Assembly (NCBI GenBank): GCA_902459845.2
Contig: CABPSV020000051.1
Coordinates: 1-38,728 of the forward strand
Direction of reading: 5' to 3'
Source: Hepatocystis sp. ex Piliocolobus tephrosceles
Lineage: Eukaryota; Apicomplexa; Aconoidasida; Haemosporida; Plasmodiidae
DNA: 38,728 nt
In this document: positions 10,006-20,003 of the stretch, piece by piece
How the letters are laid out: every line of letters begins with the position of its first letter
How positions within the stretch are numbered: position 1 is the first letter of the stretch
Program-made: the position numbers and the translations under genes
The notes under the pieces: generated by a model
Told to the model about the DNA's origin: nothing
What the model saw: only the letters and a program-made list of their open reading frames with translations
Databases searched by the model: none

Positions 10006-12730
10006 ACTTGTAGCGCGCATCCAGCCTAGGACAATCGTTTGAACTGTGAATAACTAATATTTGGGTGATACAAAATTGAGGCAAATATTTTTCAATTTCA
10101 GATAGCCAATGTATTTTTAAAGAAGTAGGTACTACTATTAATGTTGGATATAAATGATAAAATGAGAAAATAGAAATGGCTTGAAGTGTTTTCCCTAATC
10201 CCATTTCATCCCCTATTAAGATTCTTCCTTTTTTTTTTAAAAAAAAATAAATTGTTTCTATTTGATATGGTAAAATAACATTTTTTATTTTGCAAGGTAA
10301 TTTATTTTTTATTTCATTTAAACATAATTCTTTCATTTGTTTATGAAATTTTTTTGTTAATTTATGTTTTTCTTTTTCAAAATAATTTTTGTATATTTCT
10401 TTTGTTAATTTTTTACGACTGACAATGTAGTTATTGTTACAAAGTTCATTTAAATTGTATAACTGACCCAATTTATGAATAGTGTCAATACTATCCTTGG
10501 TAAGAAACTGTGTTTCTGTTTTTTTTTTTTTTTGTTCATATGATTCCATTAAAGTTTGTACTCTCTGTTCAACATTATCACCACTATTATATCTTCCATT
10601 ACTACTACTTATATAATTTTGATCTATATATATATGTTTTAAAAATAAATTATATTTACTATTTATTTTAATTAAATCGTTAGAGTATGATTGATAAAGG
10701 TTATTATATATAGTATGTGCATATTTTCGTTTTAAAAAAAATTTATATAAATATGATCGGGATTTGTTCCATGTTTTATATATGTGTCTAAAAAAGAAAA
10801 AAGTGGTCATTGGAATTGCATAAGTAAAACATGTTTCAAAATTTTTATAAATAAAATAATGTAAAATTAGATGATATGTACATAAGTTAAAAACGCACCC
10901 AGCTAAATAATTATTATTGTTTACATATAATCTTTTAAATGAATTTATTTTTTTAACATTTTTGGCAAAATAAAAAGGAAAAATACCACTTTTAATATAA
11001 TCTTTTCTTGGTTTCCAAGTCAATGGAAAATAATTCATTTCTTGAAAAAAATCGTTTTTTAAATAAGTGCTTAAGTATTTGTTCATTAAACATTTTAGGT
11101 ACTGTCTTGAGAACTTTGTTGAACAGTTTGATACCTTTTTAGACCATTCCATTTCTAACATATGTACAATTTTTTCATTATACAAAAAAAGTAAATCCAT
11201 TTTTTTTTTCTTATTTTGAATATAGTTATTTTTTTTTTTTAAATAAGTGATGTATTGTCTATTAAAAGAAAAGTTGTACGCAGAATTATATTGGTAAGAT
11301 ACAAAATAAGATTCGGCATTATTATAGCTGCTACTTCCATTGTTGTTACTTTCATTGTTGTTACTTCCATTGTTGTTACTTTCATTGTTGTTACTTCCAT
11401 TGTTGTTACTTCCATTGTTGTTACTTCCATTGTTGTTACTTTCATTGTTGTTACTTCCATTGTTGTTACTGTTGGTGATATTGTTATTATTAACATGACT
11501 AGTGACATAATTATCGACACGATTGTTGATATGGTTATGTTTTTTTTTTTTTTTTCCAAAATAATATAATTGATTATAATAAGTATTTCGATTTAAATAA
11601 AACGGTTTATTAATCTTGTAAATATATTTTATAATGTTTCTATATTTTATTTTATTTTTTTTTATCCTAATCAAGTCGTTTATAACTTCTTTTATTATTT
11701 CACTTATGATTTGATTAAATTCATTAGCAATTTTTATATTTCCAAAATAATGTATTCTATAAGAATTTTTTTTTTCAATTTCGAAATTAATTTTTATTTT
11801 GTTTTTAATATAACGTTTCTCTTTTTCACTAAATATCATGTTGTCAATATCTTTTTTATTTATTTTTTTGTTACATTTTATACATTCAAAAAAATAATTA
11901 TATTTCCCAGTTTTTAAAATAATTTCACTATAACAATTATTACATTTAATATATTTTAACAACTCTTTATTATTTAGTTTAGTCTTTTTCATTAATTTAT
12001 GAAATTTGTTGTATATTTTTATAATATTCATAAATTTTTTATTTAAATTTTCTTTTTTACTGTCTTTATAATGGAACGAATAAGTTTTATCACTTTTGTG
12101 TTTAATCTTTTGATGTTTGTTTCCTTCTAGCGACGTGCTTTTGTTACTGGTATAAGTATAGGCACTACTCGAACAGTTTCGCATGTTAATAGTGGAATTG
12201 CCGATTCTCTTGTTGAGAATACTCTCTTGAACTCTCGTTGTATTATGCTCGATAATATATCCGCTATTATGTTTATTATTATTTGCCCAAACAATGTTAC
12301 AATCAGTCTTCCTATGGATTTCACAAACTCTCTGTTCAACACACTTACAAACAGACTCTCCAATGAAATTTTCAACTTCTCTAGACAATTTGTTTTGTAA
12401 TTTTGAATAATCATTGTTATATATTTGTTTACCAGCACAAACGTTTATTGTTTTATTATTATTAAGAATATTATGTTGTTTTGTTTGTTCGTCGTTATTA
12501 ACACGTTGTGTATTGTTTTTTTTATTGTACGTATACGTTTTTAATAACTGACTGTTCCTTTTTACCTTTTTTTTATTATTATTTTTATTTATTACTTTTT
12601 CATTATTTCTTAAAATTGTAGTGTTATACAGACTAGTTGATATGGGAAGGCTATATCTTAAAGAGCTGTTATTTATGCAATTTTGTTTTACATTTATTTT
12701 ATTTTTTTTTGAAAAGTATTTGCTTTTCAT
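7092..12730 (-). CDS. ZRANB3-like SNF2 helicase with C-terminal HNH nuclease domain, 2 exons
   Basis: Exon 1 is 12730-10008 and exon 2 is 9792-7092. The intron (9793-10007) has GTAAGT...TTGCAG borders and rejoins in phase 2 (TAC AA|A ATC), giving 1,807 aa. The first ~830 residues are Asn/Lys-rich, with a CxxC...CxxC zinc-ribbon-like segment (CNNC...CIKC) and SNNNG/E repeats. The SNF2 core follows: Walker A 'GDEMGLGKT' (~840), 'LIVVPTSLKIHW', motif II DETHH (935-939), 'LLSGTA', 'THGLDF', and motif VI 'QCEARLFRRNQ' (~1336), interrupted by low-complexity inserts. The C-terminus has 'FCDGYC', CAIC (~1713), 'WQVDHILPVCKGGGQ' and 'NLQTICAFCHKK', closely resembling the HNH domain of human ZRANB3, a fork-remodelling annealing helicase with structure-specific nuclease activity. 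No ZRANB3-type NZF finger or C-terminal APIM motif was recognised. A nuclear role in replication-fork repair is inferred from the family. Confidence 0.9.
8720..9320 (-). repeat. Three coding 15-18 bp repeat patches in the helicase gene
   Basis: On the minus strand these encode T-N-T-Q-Y/H units (about 9240-9318), N-T-D-K-Y/H-D units (about 9040-9145) and K-L-E-N-D units (about 8730-8790). The first two fall in the linker between the two helicase lobes and the third lies inside lobe 2, before 'VVLNGSLNEKEK'. They are in-frame Plasmodium-type low-complexity insertions with no separate function evident. Confidence 0.75.
11335..11472 (-). repeat. Coding 15-bp array (SNNNG/SNNNE)
   Basis: About nine 15-bp units on the minus strand encode S-N-N-N-G or S-N-N-N-E pentapeptides in exon 1 of the helicase-HNH gene. 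Units differ mainly at the Gly/Glu codon (GGA/GAA), a single-base difference that alternates along the array. Confidence 0.85.
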
Positions 12731-12951
12731 TTTTTACAAATGCAATATGTATATATATACCGCGAATGTACATTATTTTGGTAAAATTATGTGAAGCTAC
12801 TTTTTCTGCTTCATAAGTGATAATTTCACTAATGATTTTTCATTTTTTTTTTTTTTTTTATTTGAATTAAGCGCATATATATATATGCATGTGCATAATT
12901 TAATTGTAACTTTTGTTAACAATTTTTACTCTCACGAGTTTAATGTTCATT

Positions 12952-12978
12952 AAAAAAAAAAAAAAAAAAAAAAAAAAT

Positions 12979-13017
<39 letters not shown>
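12952..13017. repeat. A26-TTA-T37 block
   Basis: A run of 26 A is separated by TTA from a run of 37 T, about 220 bp upstream of the helicase start codon. The two runs are complementary and could form an AT-only hairpin. Long dA:dT tracts resist nucleosomes and are typical of Plasmodium promoters. Run lengths may be assembly-limited. Confidence 0.8.
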
Positions 13018-13021
<4 letters not shown>

Positions 13022-13185
13022 GTTTGCTTGTTTATGCAAAAAAAATAAAAAAAAAAAAAAAAATATTAATACGCATTTAAAATATATATATATATATATG
13101 TATACACTATGTGCCCGTTTTTACAAAAATAAACACTAATAGAGCAAATGTAAAGATATATAAACATTTATGTTTAAATTATTAA

Positions 13186-13300
13186 CGTGTTCCGTTTTGT
13201 TTATAGATAGTCGAAAGGGCGTTAAATAAATAAGTCCACAGCTTGCCCCACGCACTTGTTACGTACGGTACATGTGTATGAGATGTAGCAATTTTTTTAA
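13186..13300. ncRNA. Candidate non-coding RNA or regulatory island (GC-rich)
   Basis: About 85 nt (13206-13291) are roughly 45% G+C by hand count, far above the flanking intergenic DNA, with no open frame of interest. A potential stem pairs CACTTGT (13252-13258) with ACATGTG (13269-13275) with one mismatch. The block ends in a short T run (13292-13298) that could be a pol III stop if it is transcribed rightward. In Plasmodium, GC-rich intergenic islands often mark structured RNA genes. I could not match it to a known RNA class, and strand and limits are uncertain. Confidence 0.25.
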
Positions 13301-13709
13301 ATGGGTTAATATGTTGTCGTCTTAACGAGATAAAAAGTTAAGCTTTTTTGTTTTTTAATTATGAAACTGTTTTTGCTTTATTAAAATTATTATTTCTTAG
13401 TTTTTATTTGTTAATATATATATATATATATACATGTATATATGTACTTATAGTATTTTCACTTATATGTATACATAAATAATTTGTGTATATATATGTA
13501 TATATATAATACATAAAGAAGAAAAAAAAAGCAAACATGATATACAAGAAAAACCATAAAACACTATAAATTAACTAACATATGCGTGTTAAATTATTCT
13601 TAATAAATAGACTGTATATATATTTTTAAAATTAAAATAAAAAACATAGGCTGATAAGCAAGCTAATTAGTTAGGTATATAATAACTTGTAATAATTTTT
13701 TATCACTTG

Positions 13710-13865
13710 TTACAAACCTTTCTTATTCTTTGGTTGATTAACATTTGAATTATTTTTATTATTTAATTTAATAAATTCATTAGCAAATGTGTTCAGCTTA
13801 TCCTTATCTTTAACGCTATGTTGAAGGAATGCATAAATTTCGTCTGCTTTCTGATAAAAATAACA

Positions 13866-13896
<31 letters not shown>

Positions 13897-14438
13897 TATA
13901 CCAATACATATACATATGCATATAATATACATATATAAGTTAGAGTAAAATGGAGAAAAAGGACAAGACAAGTATATATATATATATATATATATGCATA
14001 TGTACACACATTAACGATTTCGTACCTTGAAATTTTTTAAGAAATTCAAAAGAGATTCATCTAGGGGCAATTTACAAGATTTTGTTAGCTGTTTTAAATC
14101 TGGAAAGCAAAAAAAAAAATAAATAAAAAAAAATAAAAATTAAAAAAATAAAAATTAAAAAAATAAAAATTAAAAAATTAAAAATTAAAAAATAAAAAAA
14201 TAAGAAAAGTGATAAAAGTGAGAACATGGAAAGAATGCTGACAGAATAAAAGTTTCAAAAATAAACTTACAGTAATGCATAATTAAAAATAAAAAAAAAA
14301 AAAAAAAAAAAAAAAATAAACATTTAACATTTAACATGTAACATATAACTTGGTAAAAAAAAAGTACCTTTTGCATGTTGATCAGATGGATTATTAGTTT
14401 TCTTCTTGTTACTCTCATCTATAAATTACAAAAGAGAA

Positions 14439-14475
<37 letters not shown>

Positions 14476-15452
14476 CACCTATTACTTATGAGTACTTTTA
14501 AGAGCACTTGTAATTACAGACATAATCGAACAAGCTGGCGCAAATGTAAATTCAATTTACTCAGTTAATTTATTCTATCAATTTTTTCTAAATACCATTA
14601 TTTTTTTGAGTAATCAAAATAGGTGGGAATTGTTTATTCATGTTATCATTAAAGTGAGTGTCTGCATTTTCATTTTTCCATTTTTGCATATTGTTTTTTT
14701 CATTTTTCTTTTTATTATTATTTACATTATTATTACTAATTGATGTATCATTTTTGGTTTTTACAGTATTGTTTAAATTGTTAGTTTGTGCTGCATTTTT
14801 AACTTCGATACCCGGTGTGTTATTATTATTATTATTGTTAGTATTAGTAGCAGTAGCACTATTTTTATAAGTACTAGTTTTATTTTGCACGTTTTTATTT
14901 ACGCTTTTGGATGTGTTATGTTTAACTCCTGTGGTTAAATCAGGAAAATCACGTGAGCTGGTGTTTTTATTACTTTCCATTTTATTTAAGTTCCATCCTG
15001 TTTTTTTATTACTATTATTAGTTGCATTGTTATCATTATTTTTATTTTCTTTTTTTTTTTGAGAATTTTCACTTTTAACTTGTAAATTAACATTTTGTTT
15101 TTCTCCTTTCATTATATCTACTAACTTATCGATTTTTCTTTTACCAGTTATACTCCATTTTATTTTTTCCAATTTTTTTTTTATTCCTCCAAGTGTTGGA
15201 TTATTATCCGTCGCAGTGCTACTAGCAGTACTTCCCTGTACACTTTGAACATTTTTAACACTCGAATGTGTACTTGACTCTTTATTGTTACTATCTACAC
15301 TAACGTTACTAATGTTACTTATGCTAGTATTCGTGGTTATTGTAACTTCGTTATTGGTGACACTATATGTAGTACGTATATTATTTTTATTGTTTACTAT
15401 TCCATTTATTTCATTACTTTTGCTTTGACCACGGACCTTTTCTTTTACTTTC

Positions 15453-15511
<59 letters not shown>

Positions 15512-16662
15512 GTTATTATTATTATTATTATTTCCTATGTTTTCTTTTATCATTGTTTTATTTTGGGGGGATTTTGTCCCATCTTTCTGGGTCTTTGTTT
15601 CACTTTTTTCATTTTTTATTCCACCTTTCTTTGTATTTTGTTCATTCTGTTTATTTAAACCATCTTGTTTTCCTTTTTTCGCTTTCGTATCATCATTTGT
15701 TCCTTCTTTTACTATTTGTTTAGGTACATGTTTATTATTATTAATTGAATCAATTTTTTTATTAGACAACTCGTTTTTTTTATTTGTATTCTCGTTACTG
15801 GTGGTAGTAGTAGTAGTAGTAGTAGAAGTAGAAGTAGTAGCAGCAGTATTTGTATTAACATGATCATCATTGGTAAAGGTAATATTGTTAGTTTCGTTTT
15901 TTTTTTTATTTTTTTTATTTTTTTTATCTTTTGTTTTTTGAGAACTTGATATAGTTTCTTTACTATCGGGTTTATTATTAACATAATCATATTCTTTTGA
16001 TTTTGTTATTATTTTTTTTTTTTGTTCAATATTTGTGTCGTTTACACTTGTTATGTCATTTACACTTGTTATGTCATTTACACTTGTTATGTCATTTACA
16101 CTTGTTATGTCATTTACACTTGTTATGTCATTTACACTTGTTATGTCATTTACACTTGTTGTGTCGTTTATACTTGTTGTATCATTTACACTTATATCCT
16201 TTTTAGCAGATATATTACGATTTCTATTACTATCATCACTATTTCCACTACCTGTATTGCTTATGTCTGTTATGCTGCTATGATTTAGTACATTACTCAA
16301 ATTATCAGCATTCTCACTTATGTTTGATTTGTCATTCTTGTTATTAATCAAGTTGTGAAGATGATTGATGTTTTTGTTATCGTCATTATACATAGTTTTT
16401 ATAACAATATCAGTATTATTCCTATCATCAGTAGTTGAGGTTATATTTACTTCTACAACGTTGTTACTGTTATCACTATTGGTTATATTTATATTATTTG
16501 CATTATGGTTTTTTAAAAGTTCTTTTAACTCATTTTTTTGTTTCTCTATATTTTTAATAGTAGGCAAATTATAAATATTTGTGTTTATTTTGTTATTGTT
16601 ATCTCCATCAACAATACCATTAGTAACATTCAATTGATGATCTTCGACAATATGGTGATCTA

Positions 16663-16702
<40 letters not shown>

Positions 16703-17806
16703 CAAACTCAATTAATTTATCAATGTCTGCAATTTCTTTTTTAATATCTTCAATATATTTTGTGTCCTGTTCTTTTAATAATAAATTTTCAAACAGTGTT
16801 TTTTTTTCTATTAACAATTGGATAAACCCATGGTTGTATTGAGATGATATTTTATATGAGTCATCATTGTTTATGCTATTAGATTCGTTTGCACTAATTA
16901 CATTACTCATAGTTTCACTTGTTCCATTTGTTTCACTCGTTTCGGTTTTAGCTGGTGATTCTTGATTAGAGATAATATGATCATAAAAACGATTGTTGTT
17001 AATTACGTCATTATTTGTAACACCTGTGTTTGTAACATCGTTGTTAGTGTCAAGAGTATTAATATCATTCAACCTGTTCCTATTTATAAACATATCATTT
17101 TTATATGCTCCATTTAAATTATGTATCTCCTCATTATTACTATTAATACTATTCGAAGAAAATGTATTATTTTTTTGAATCATACTGTACATATTCATAT
17201 TTAAATTATTTCTTTTATCATTCCAAGGTGTTAAAGGCATAACAAATGGGAAAAAACCAATTGGGAATAATTCATTAAAGTTAACCCATGGCATAGTAGT
17301 ATTAAATCGAATGGGTATATCACAAGGAAAAAAATTTGAGTACCACCAAAAAAACATCAGTTCTGATGAAAAGGGTCCTTGTATGTTTCCTGACAAATCC
17401 TTATATTGCCATACATCACCTTTTATTTTATTTATACTTTTCATATATTCTATTTGTTCTCCCACATCTTCATTATTGTTGTTTCTGATGTTGTTTTGGT
17501 TAAGGTCGTTTTGGTTAAGGTCGTTTTGGTTAAGCTCGTTTTGGTTAAGGTCGTTTTGGTTAAGGTCGTTTTGGTTAAGGTCGTTTTGGTTAAGGTCGTT
17601 TTGGTTAAGGCCATTTTGGTTAAGGCCATTTTGGTTAAGGCCATTTTGGTTAAGGTCGTTTTGGATAAGGCCGTTTTGGTTAAGGTCGTTTTGGTTAATA
17701 TCATTTTTGTTAATATCGTTTTTGTTAATATCGTTTTTGTTAATATCGTGTTTGTTAATATCGTGTTTGTTAATATCGTTTTTGTTAATACCCTGTTTAT
17801 TAATGT
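13710..17806 (-). CDS. GYF-domain protein (GIGYF-like), 5' end in gap, apparent frameshift
   Basis: This minus-strand gene enters from the assembly gap. Parts: 17806 to the A38 tract (16702-16665), the tract to 14596, then exons 14418-14368, 14099-14026 and 13850-13710; introns are GT...AG with phases 1, 1 and 0. After a pentapeptide array (INKND/LNQND) comes a GYF domain, 'GDVWQYKDLSGNIQGPFSSE' then FFWW...NFF (about 17425-17290), with NFF in place of the name-giving GYF. GYF domains bind proline-rich peptides. A long Asn/Thr/Ser/Lys-rich region follows. The three small exons encode 'LKQLTKSCKLPLDESLLNFL', then 'ADEIYAFLQ' and 'NTFANEFIKL', resembling the C-terminal region of GIGYF/PERQ proteins (translation repression with 4EHP). 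The two long frames disagree at the A38 run: one base fewer or two more would join them. This is probably an assembly or sequencing error rather than a broken gene. Ortholog status is inferred. Confidence 0.8.
14106..14205. repeat. AT-rich repeat AAAATTAAAAAAAT in a GYF-gene intron
   Basis: Degenerate copies of an A-rich unit (AAAAATTAAAAAAAT) fill much of the intron between the second and third small exons of the GYF gene (14100-14367). It is non-coding and consistent with slippage. Confidence 0.75.
15453..15533 (-). repeat. (ATT/AAT)n encoding poly-Asn
   Basis: About 27 consecutive Asn codons on the minus strand (one AAC among AAT) form a homopolymer tract in the disordered middle of the GYF protein. 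Confidence 0.9.
16031..16192 (-). repeat. 18-bp coding array (SVNDIT units)
   Basis: About nine near-identical 18-bp units on the minus strand encode S-V-N-D-I/T-T hexapeptides in the GYF protein. The central copies are essentially identical, suggesting recent expansion. The array is also open in other frames, which generates spurious open frames. Confidence 0.9.
16665..16702. repeat. 38-bp poly-T (poly-A on coding strand), frameshift site
   Basis: There are 38 uninterrupted T on the plus strand. On the coding minus strand it follows 'IEFE' and reads as poly-Lys. The downstream frame (N-V-D-H-H-I...) requires a run length of 1 modulo 3, but 38 is 2 modulo 3. The tract is therefore the point where the two long GYF-gene frames part. 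Confidence 0.9.
17490..17806 (-). repeat. 15-bp coding array running into the gap (LNQND / INKND)
   Basis: About 21 pentapeptide units on the minus strand are visible: 14 of L/I-N-Q-N-D/G and 7 of I-N-K-N/H-D. The 100-N gap starts inside the array, so its full length is unknown and the gap probably reflects failure to assemble through it. Confidence 0.9.
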
Positions 17807-17906
17807 NNNNNNNNNNNNNNNNNNNNNNNNNNNNNNNNNNNNNNNNNNNNNNNNNNNNNNNNNNNNNNNNNNNNNNNNNNNNNNNNNNNNNNNNNNNNNN
17901 NNNNNN
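17807..17906. other. Assembly gap (100 N)
   Basis: Exactly 100 Ns, a conventional placeholder for a gap of unknown size. It removes the 5' end of the GYF gene (-), the 5' end of the PP5 gene (+) and their shared upstream region. Two start codons plus a divergent promoter would hardly fit in 100 bp, so the real gap is probably larger. Confidence 0.98.
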
Positions 17907-19474
17907 CATTAAAAAATCTAGGCAATAACTATTTCAAAGAAAATGATTATAATGTGTCTTTAAAATATTATTCTTACGCCATTTTGTTTATAACTAGCTG
18001 TTTTGATGAAAATAATAACATAGATATGTTTAATAAGTTGACTATGGATAGTATATATGATCATATAAAAATTGAAAAAGATGAAGATAAAGTTTTACTA
18101 GCTAATAATTATAATAATAGTAGTGTTAATAAGAAAAATGAAATGATTAGTATTAATGAAACTGATATACATATTTATTATACTAATAGGGCGTTTTGTC
18201 ATATGAAATTAGAAAATTATGGATTATCCATAAAAGACATAGATGAAGCTGTAAAAATAAACCCTTATTATGCTAAAGCATATTATAGAAAAGGTTGTTC
18301 TTATTTATTACTTTCTAATTTGAAAGATGCTTCAATTTGTTTTCAAAAAGTGTTAAAATTAACAAAAGATAAAGATTCAGAAATAAAATTAAAACAATGT
18401 AAAAAATTGTTATTTGAACAGAAATTTCAAAAAGCTATAGAATTAGAAAAAAAAATACCTTATTATGAAACTTTAGTATTAGATACAATTAAATTAGAAA
18501 ATGAAAATGCTCCTATATATGATAAAAACAATTTAAATATAAATTTTTTAAAAAAAGTTGCTGAATATATAAGTGTACCTAATCAAAAATTAAATAAGAA
18601 ATGTGTTTGTGCAATAGTATTAGATATAATTAAATTATTGAAAGAGTTACCAACTTTAGTTTACTTAAATTTAAGACCAGAGGAAACATTAACAGTATGT
18701 GGGGACTTACATGGACAATTCTATGATTTATTGAATATAATGAAAATAAATAATTATCCTTCTGAAAATAATTCTTATTTATTTAATGGAGATTTTGTTG
18801 ATAGAGGTAGTTTTTCTGTAGAAGTAATAATTTTTTTATACTTAGCAAAATTAACTTTTCCTAATAATGTGCATTTAACTAGGGGTAATCATGAAACAAA
18901 TGACATGAACAAATTGTATGGTTTTTTAGGTGAATTACAAGCAAAATATGATGAAAAAATGCATATGTTATTTTCCGATTCATTTAAATTTTTACCACTA
19001 GCTTATGTTTTAAATAATTCTATTTTTATTTGTCACGGTGGTATACCCAGTAAAATAAATACTACACTAGCTGATATAGAAAAGATTGATAGAAATACTG
19101 AACCACCAGATGAAGGAATTATGACTGATTTGTTATGGGCTGATCCTAATGAAGATACTGGATTTAAACCTTCCAAGAGAGGTATAGGTTATTCATTTGG
19201 TGTTGATATTACTGAAAAATTTTTAAAAGCTAATAACTTAAGTAATATTATTAGATCACATGAAGTAAGAGATAATGGATACGCAATTGAACAAAATGGA
19301 TTACTTTATACAGTTTTTAGTGCTCCCAATTATTGTGATGTTATGAAAAATAAGGGTGCTTTTCTTAAATTCAAAGGTAACTCAATAAAACCTGAGTGTG
19401 TTACTTTTAGTGAGGTACCACATCCAAACATACCTTCTTTGAAGTATGCCCATAATTTGTATCAAAATATTTAG
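17907..19474 (+). CDS. PP5: Serine/threonine protein phosphatase 5 (TPR + PPP), 5' partial
   Basis: The frame is open from the gap edge; codons from 17909 read 'LKNLGNNYFKENDYNVSLKY', the first helix pair of TPR1, so only about 30 N-terminal residues by comparison with human PP5 (499 aa) and the start codon are missing. 521 residues are visible. TPRs follow ('YYTNRAFCHMKLENYGLSIK', 'AYYRKGCSYLLLSNLKDA'), then a linker and a PPP catalytic domain with all metal/phosphate motifs: 'GDLHGQFYDLLNI', 'NGDFVDRGSFSVEV', 'RGNHETNDMN', 'HGG', 'IRSHEV' and 'SAPNYCD'. The C-terminal 'HPNIPSLKYAHNLYQ' matches the autoinhibitory tail of PP5. PP5 is a cytosolic/nuclear phosphatase that binds HSP90 through its TPRs. 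An insert of roughly 55-60 residues splits TPR1 from TPR2. No intron is visible. The gene is divergent from the GYF gene across the gap. Confidence 0.96.
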
Positions 19475-19540
19475 TATGTAGGTTCAGGTAAGCATGTTAA
19501 TTTGAAAGGACGTAAATTTATATACATATCAATATGTAAT

Positions 19541-19578
<38 letters not shown>

Positions 19579-19664
19579 CAATCGTCTATATTCGTATTAA
19601 CATAAGAGAAAAAAAAAAAAAAAAAAAAACATACTAGCAATTAAAAATTGTTTTTTAATATGTT

Positions 19665-19706
<42 letters not shown>

Positions 19707-19951
19707 CACATATATAATGTACCATAGTATATACTATACATTATGTGATAATAAAAACACAGTTTAAATTGTGAATTAAATTTTCATTTTGAAAAATTAG
19801 AAAAACAACTAAATAAAGAAAAACAAATATTCATAAAAATAAAATCAATCGTATTTAGGTTTTAAAATACGTGAGTAAAACGACTTTTTATGTTTGACAT
19901 ATTCAGGGTAAGTGTATATTATACAAATATATATTTGTGTGCGTATATATT

Positions 19952-20003
<52 letters not shown>

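Larger units (their letters stand above)
12731..13709. other. Intergenic region: helicase promoter side and GYF gene 3' flank
   Basis: Both neighbours are on the minus strand, so this holds the upstream region of the helicase-HNH gene and the 3' flank of the GYF gene. Landmarks are an A26-TTA-T37 block (12952-13017), (TA)n tracts near 13080 and 13410, and an unusually GC-rich patch at about 13186-13300, listed separately. No coding exon was found. Confidence 0.75.

Noticed and set aside
11335..11472. CRISPR-like regular repeat
   Set aside because: There are no unique spacers. It is a contiguous in-frame 15-bp coding minisatellite in a eukaryotic gene.
15997..16288. Plus-strand Leu/His/Cys-rich repeat frames
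   Set aside because: Shadows of the 18-bp SVNDIT array coded on the minus strand of the GYF gene.
17311..17912. Plus-strand 'FWLRSFWLRS' / 'VVLVKVVLVK' frames running through the gap
   Set aside because: Shadows of the LNQND/INKND array; the minus frame contains the GYF domain and is the real one.
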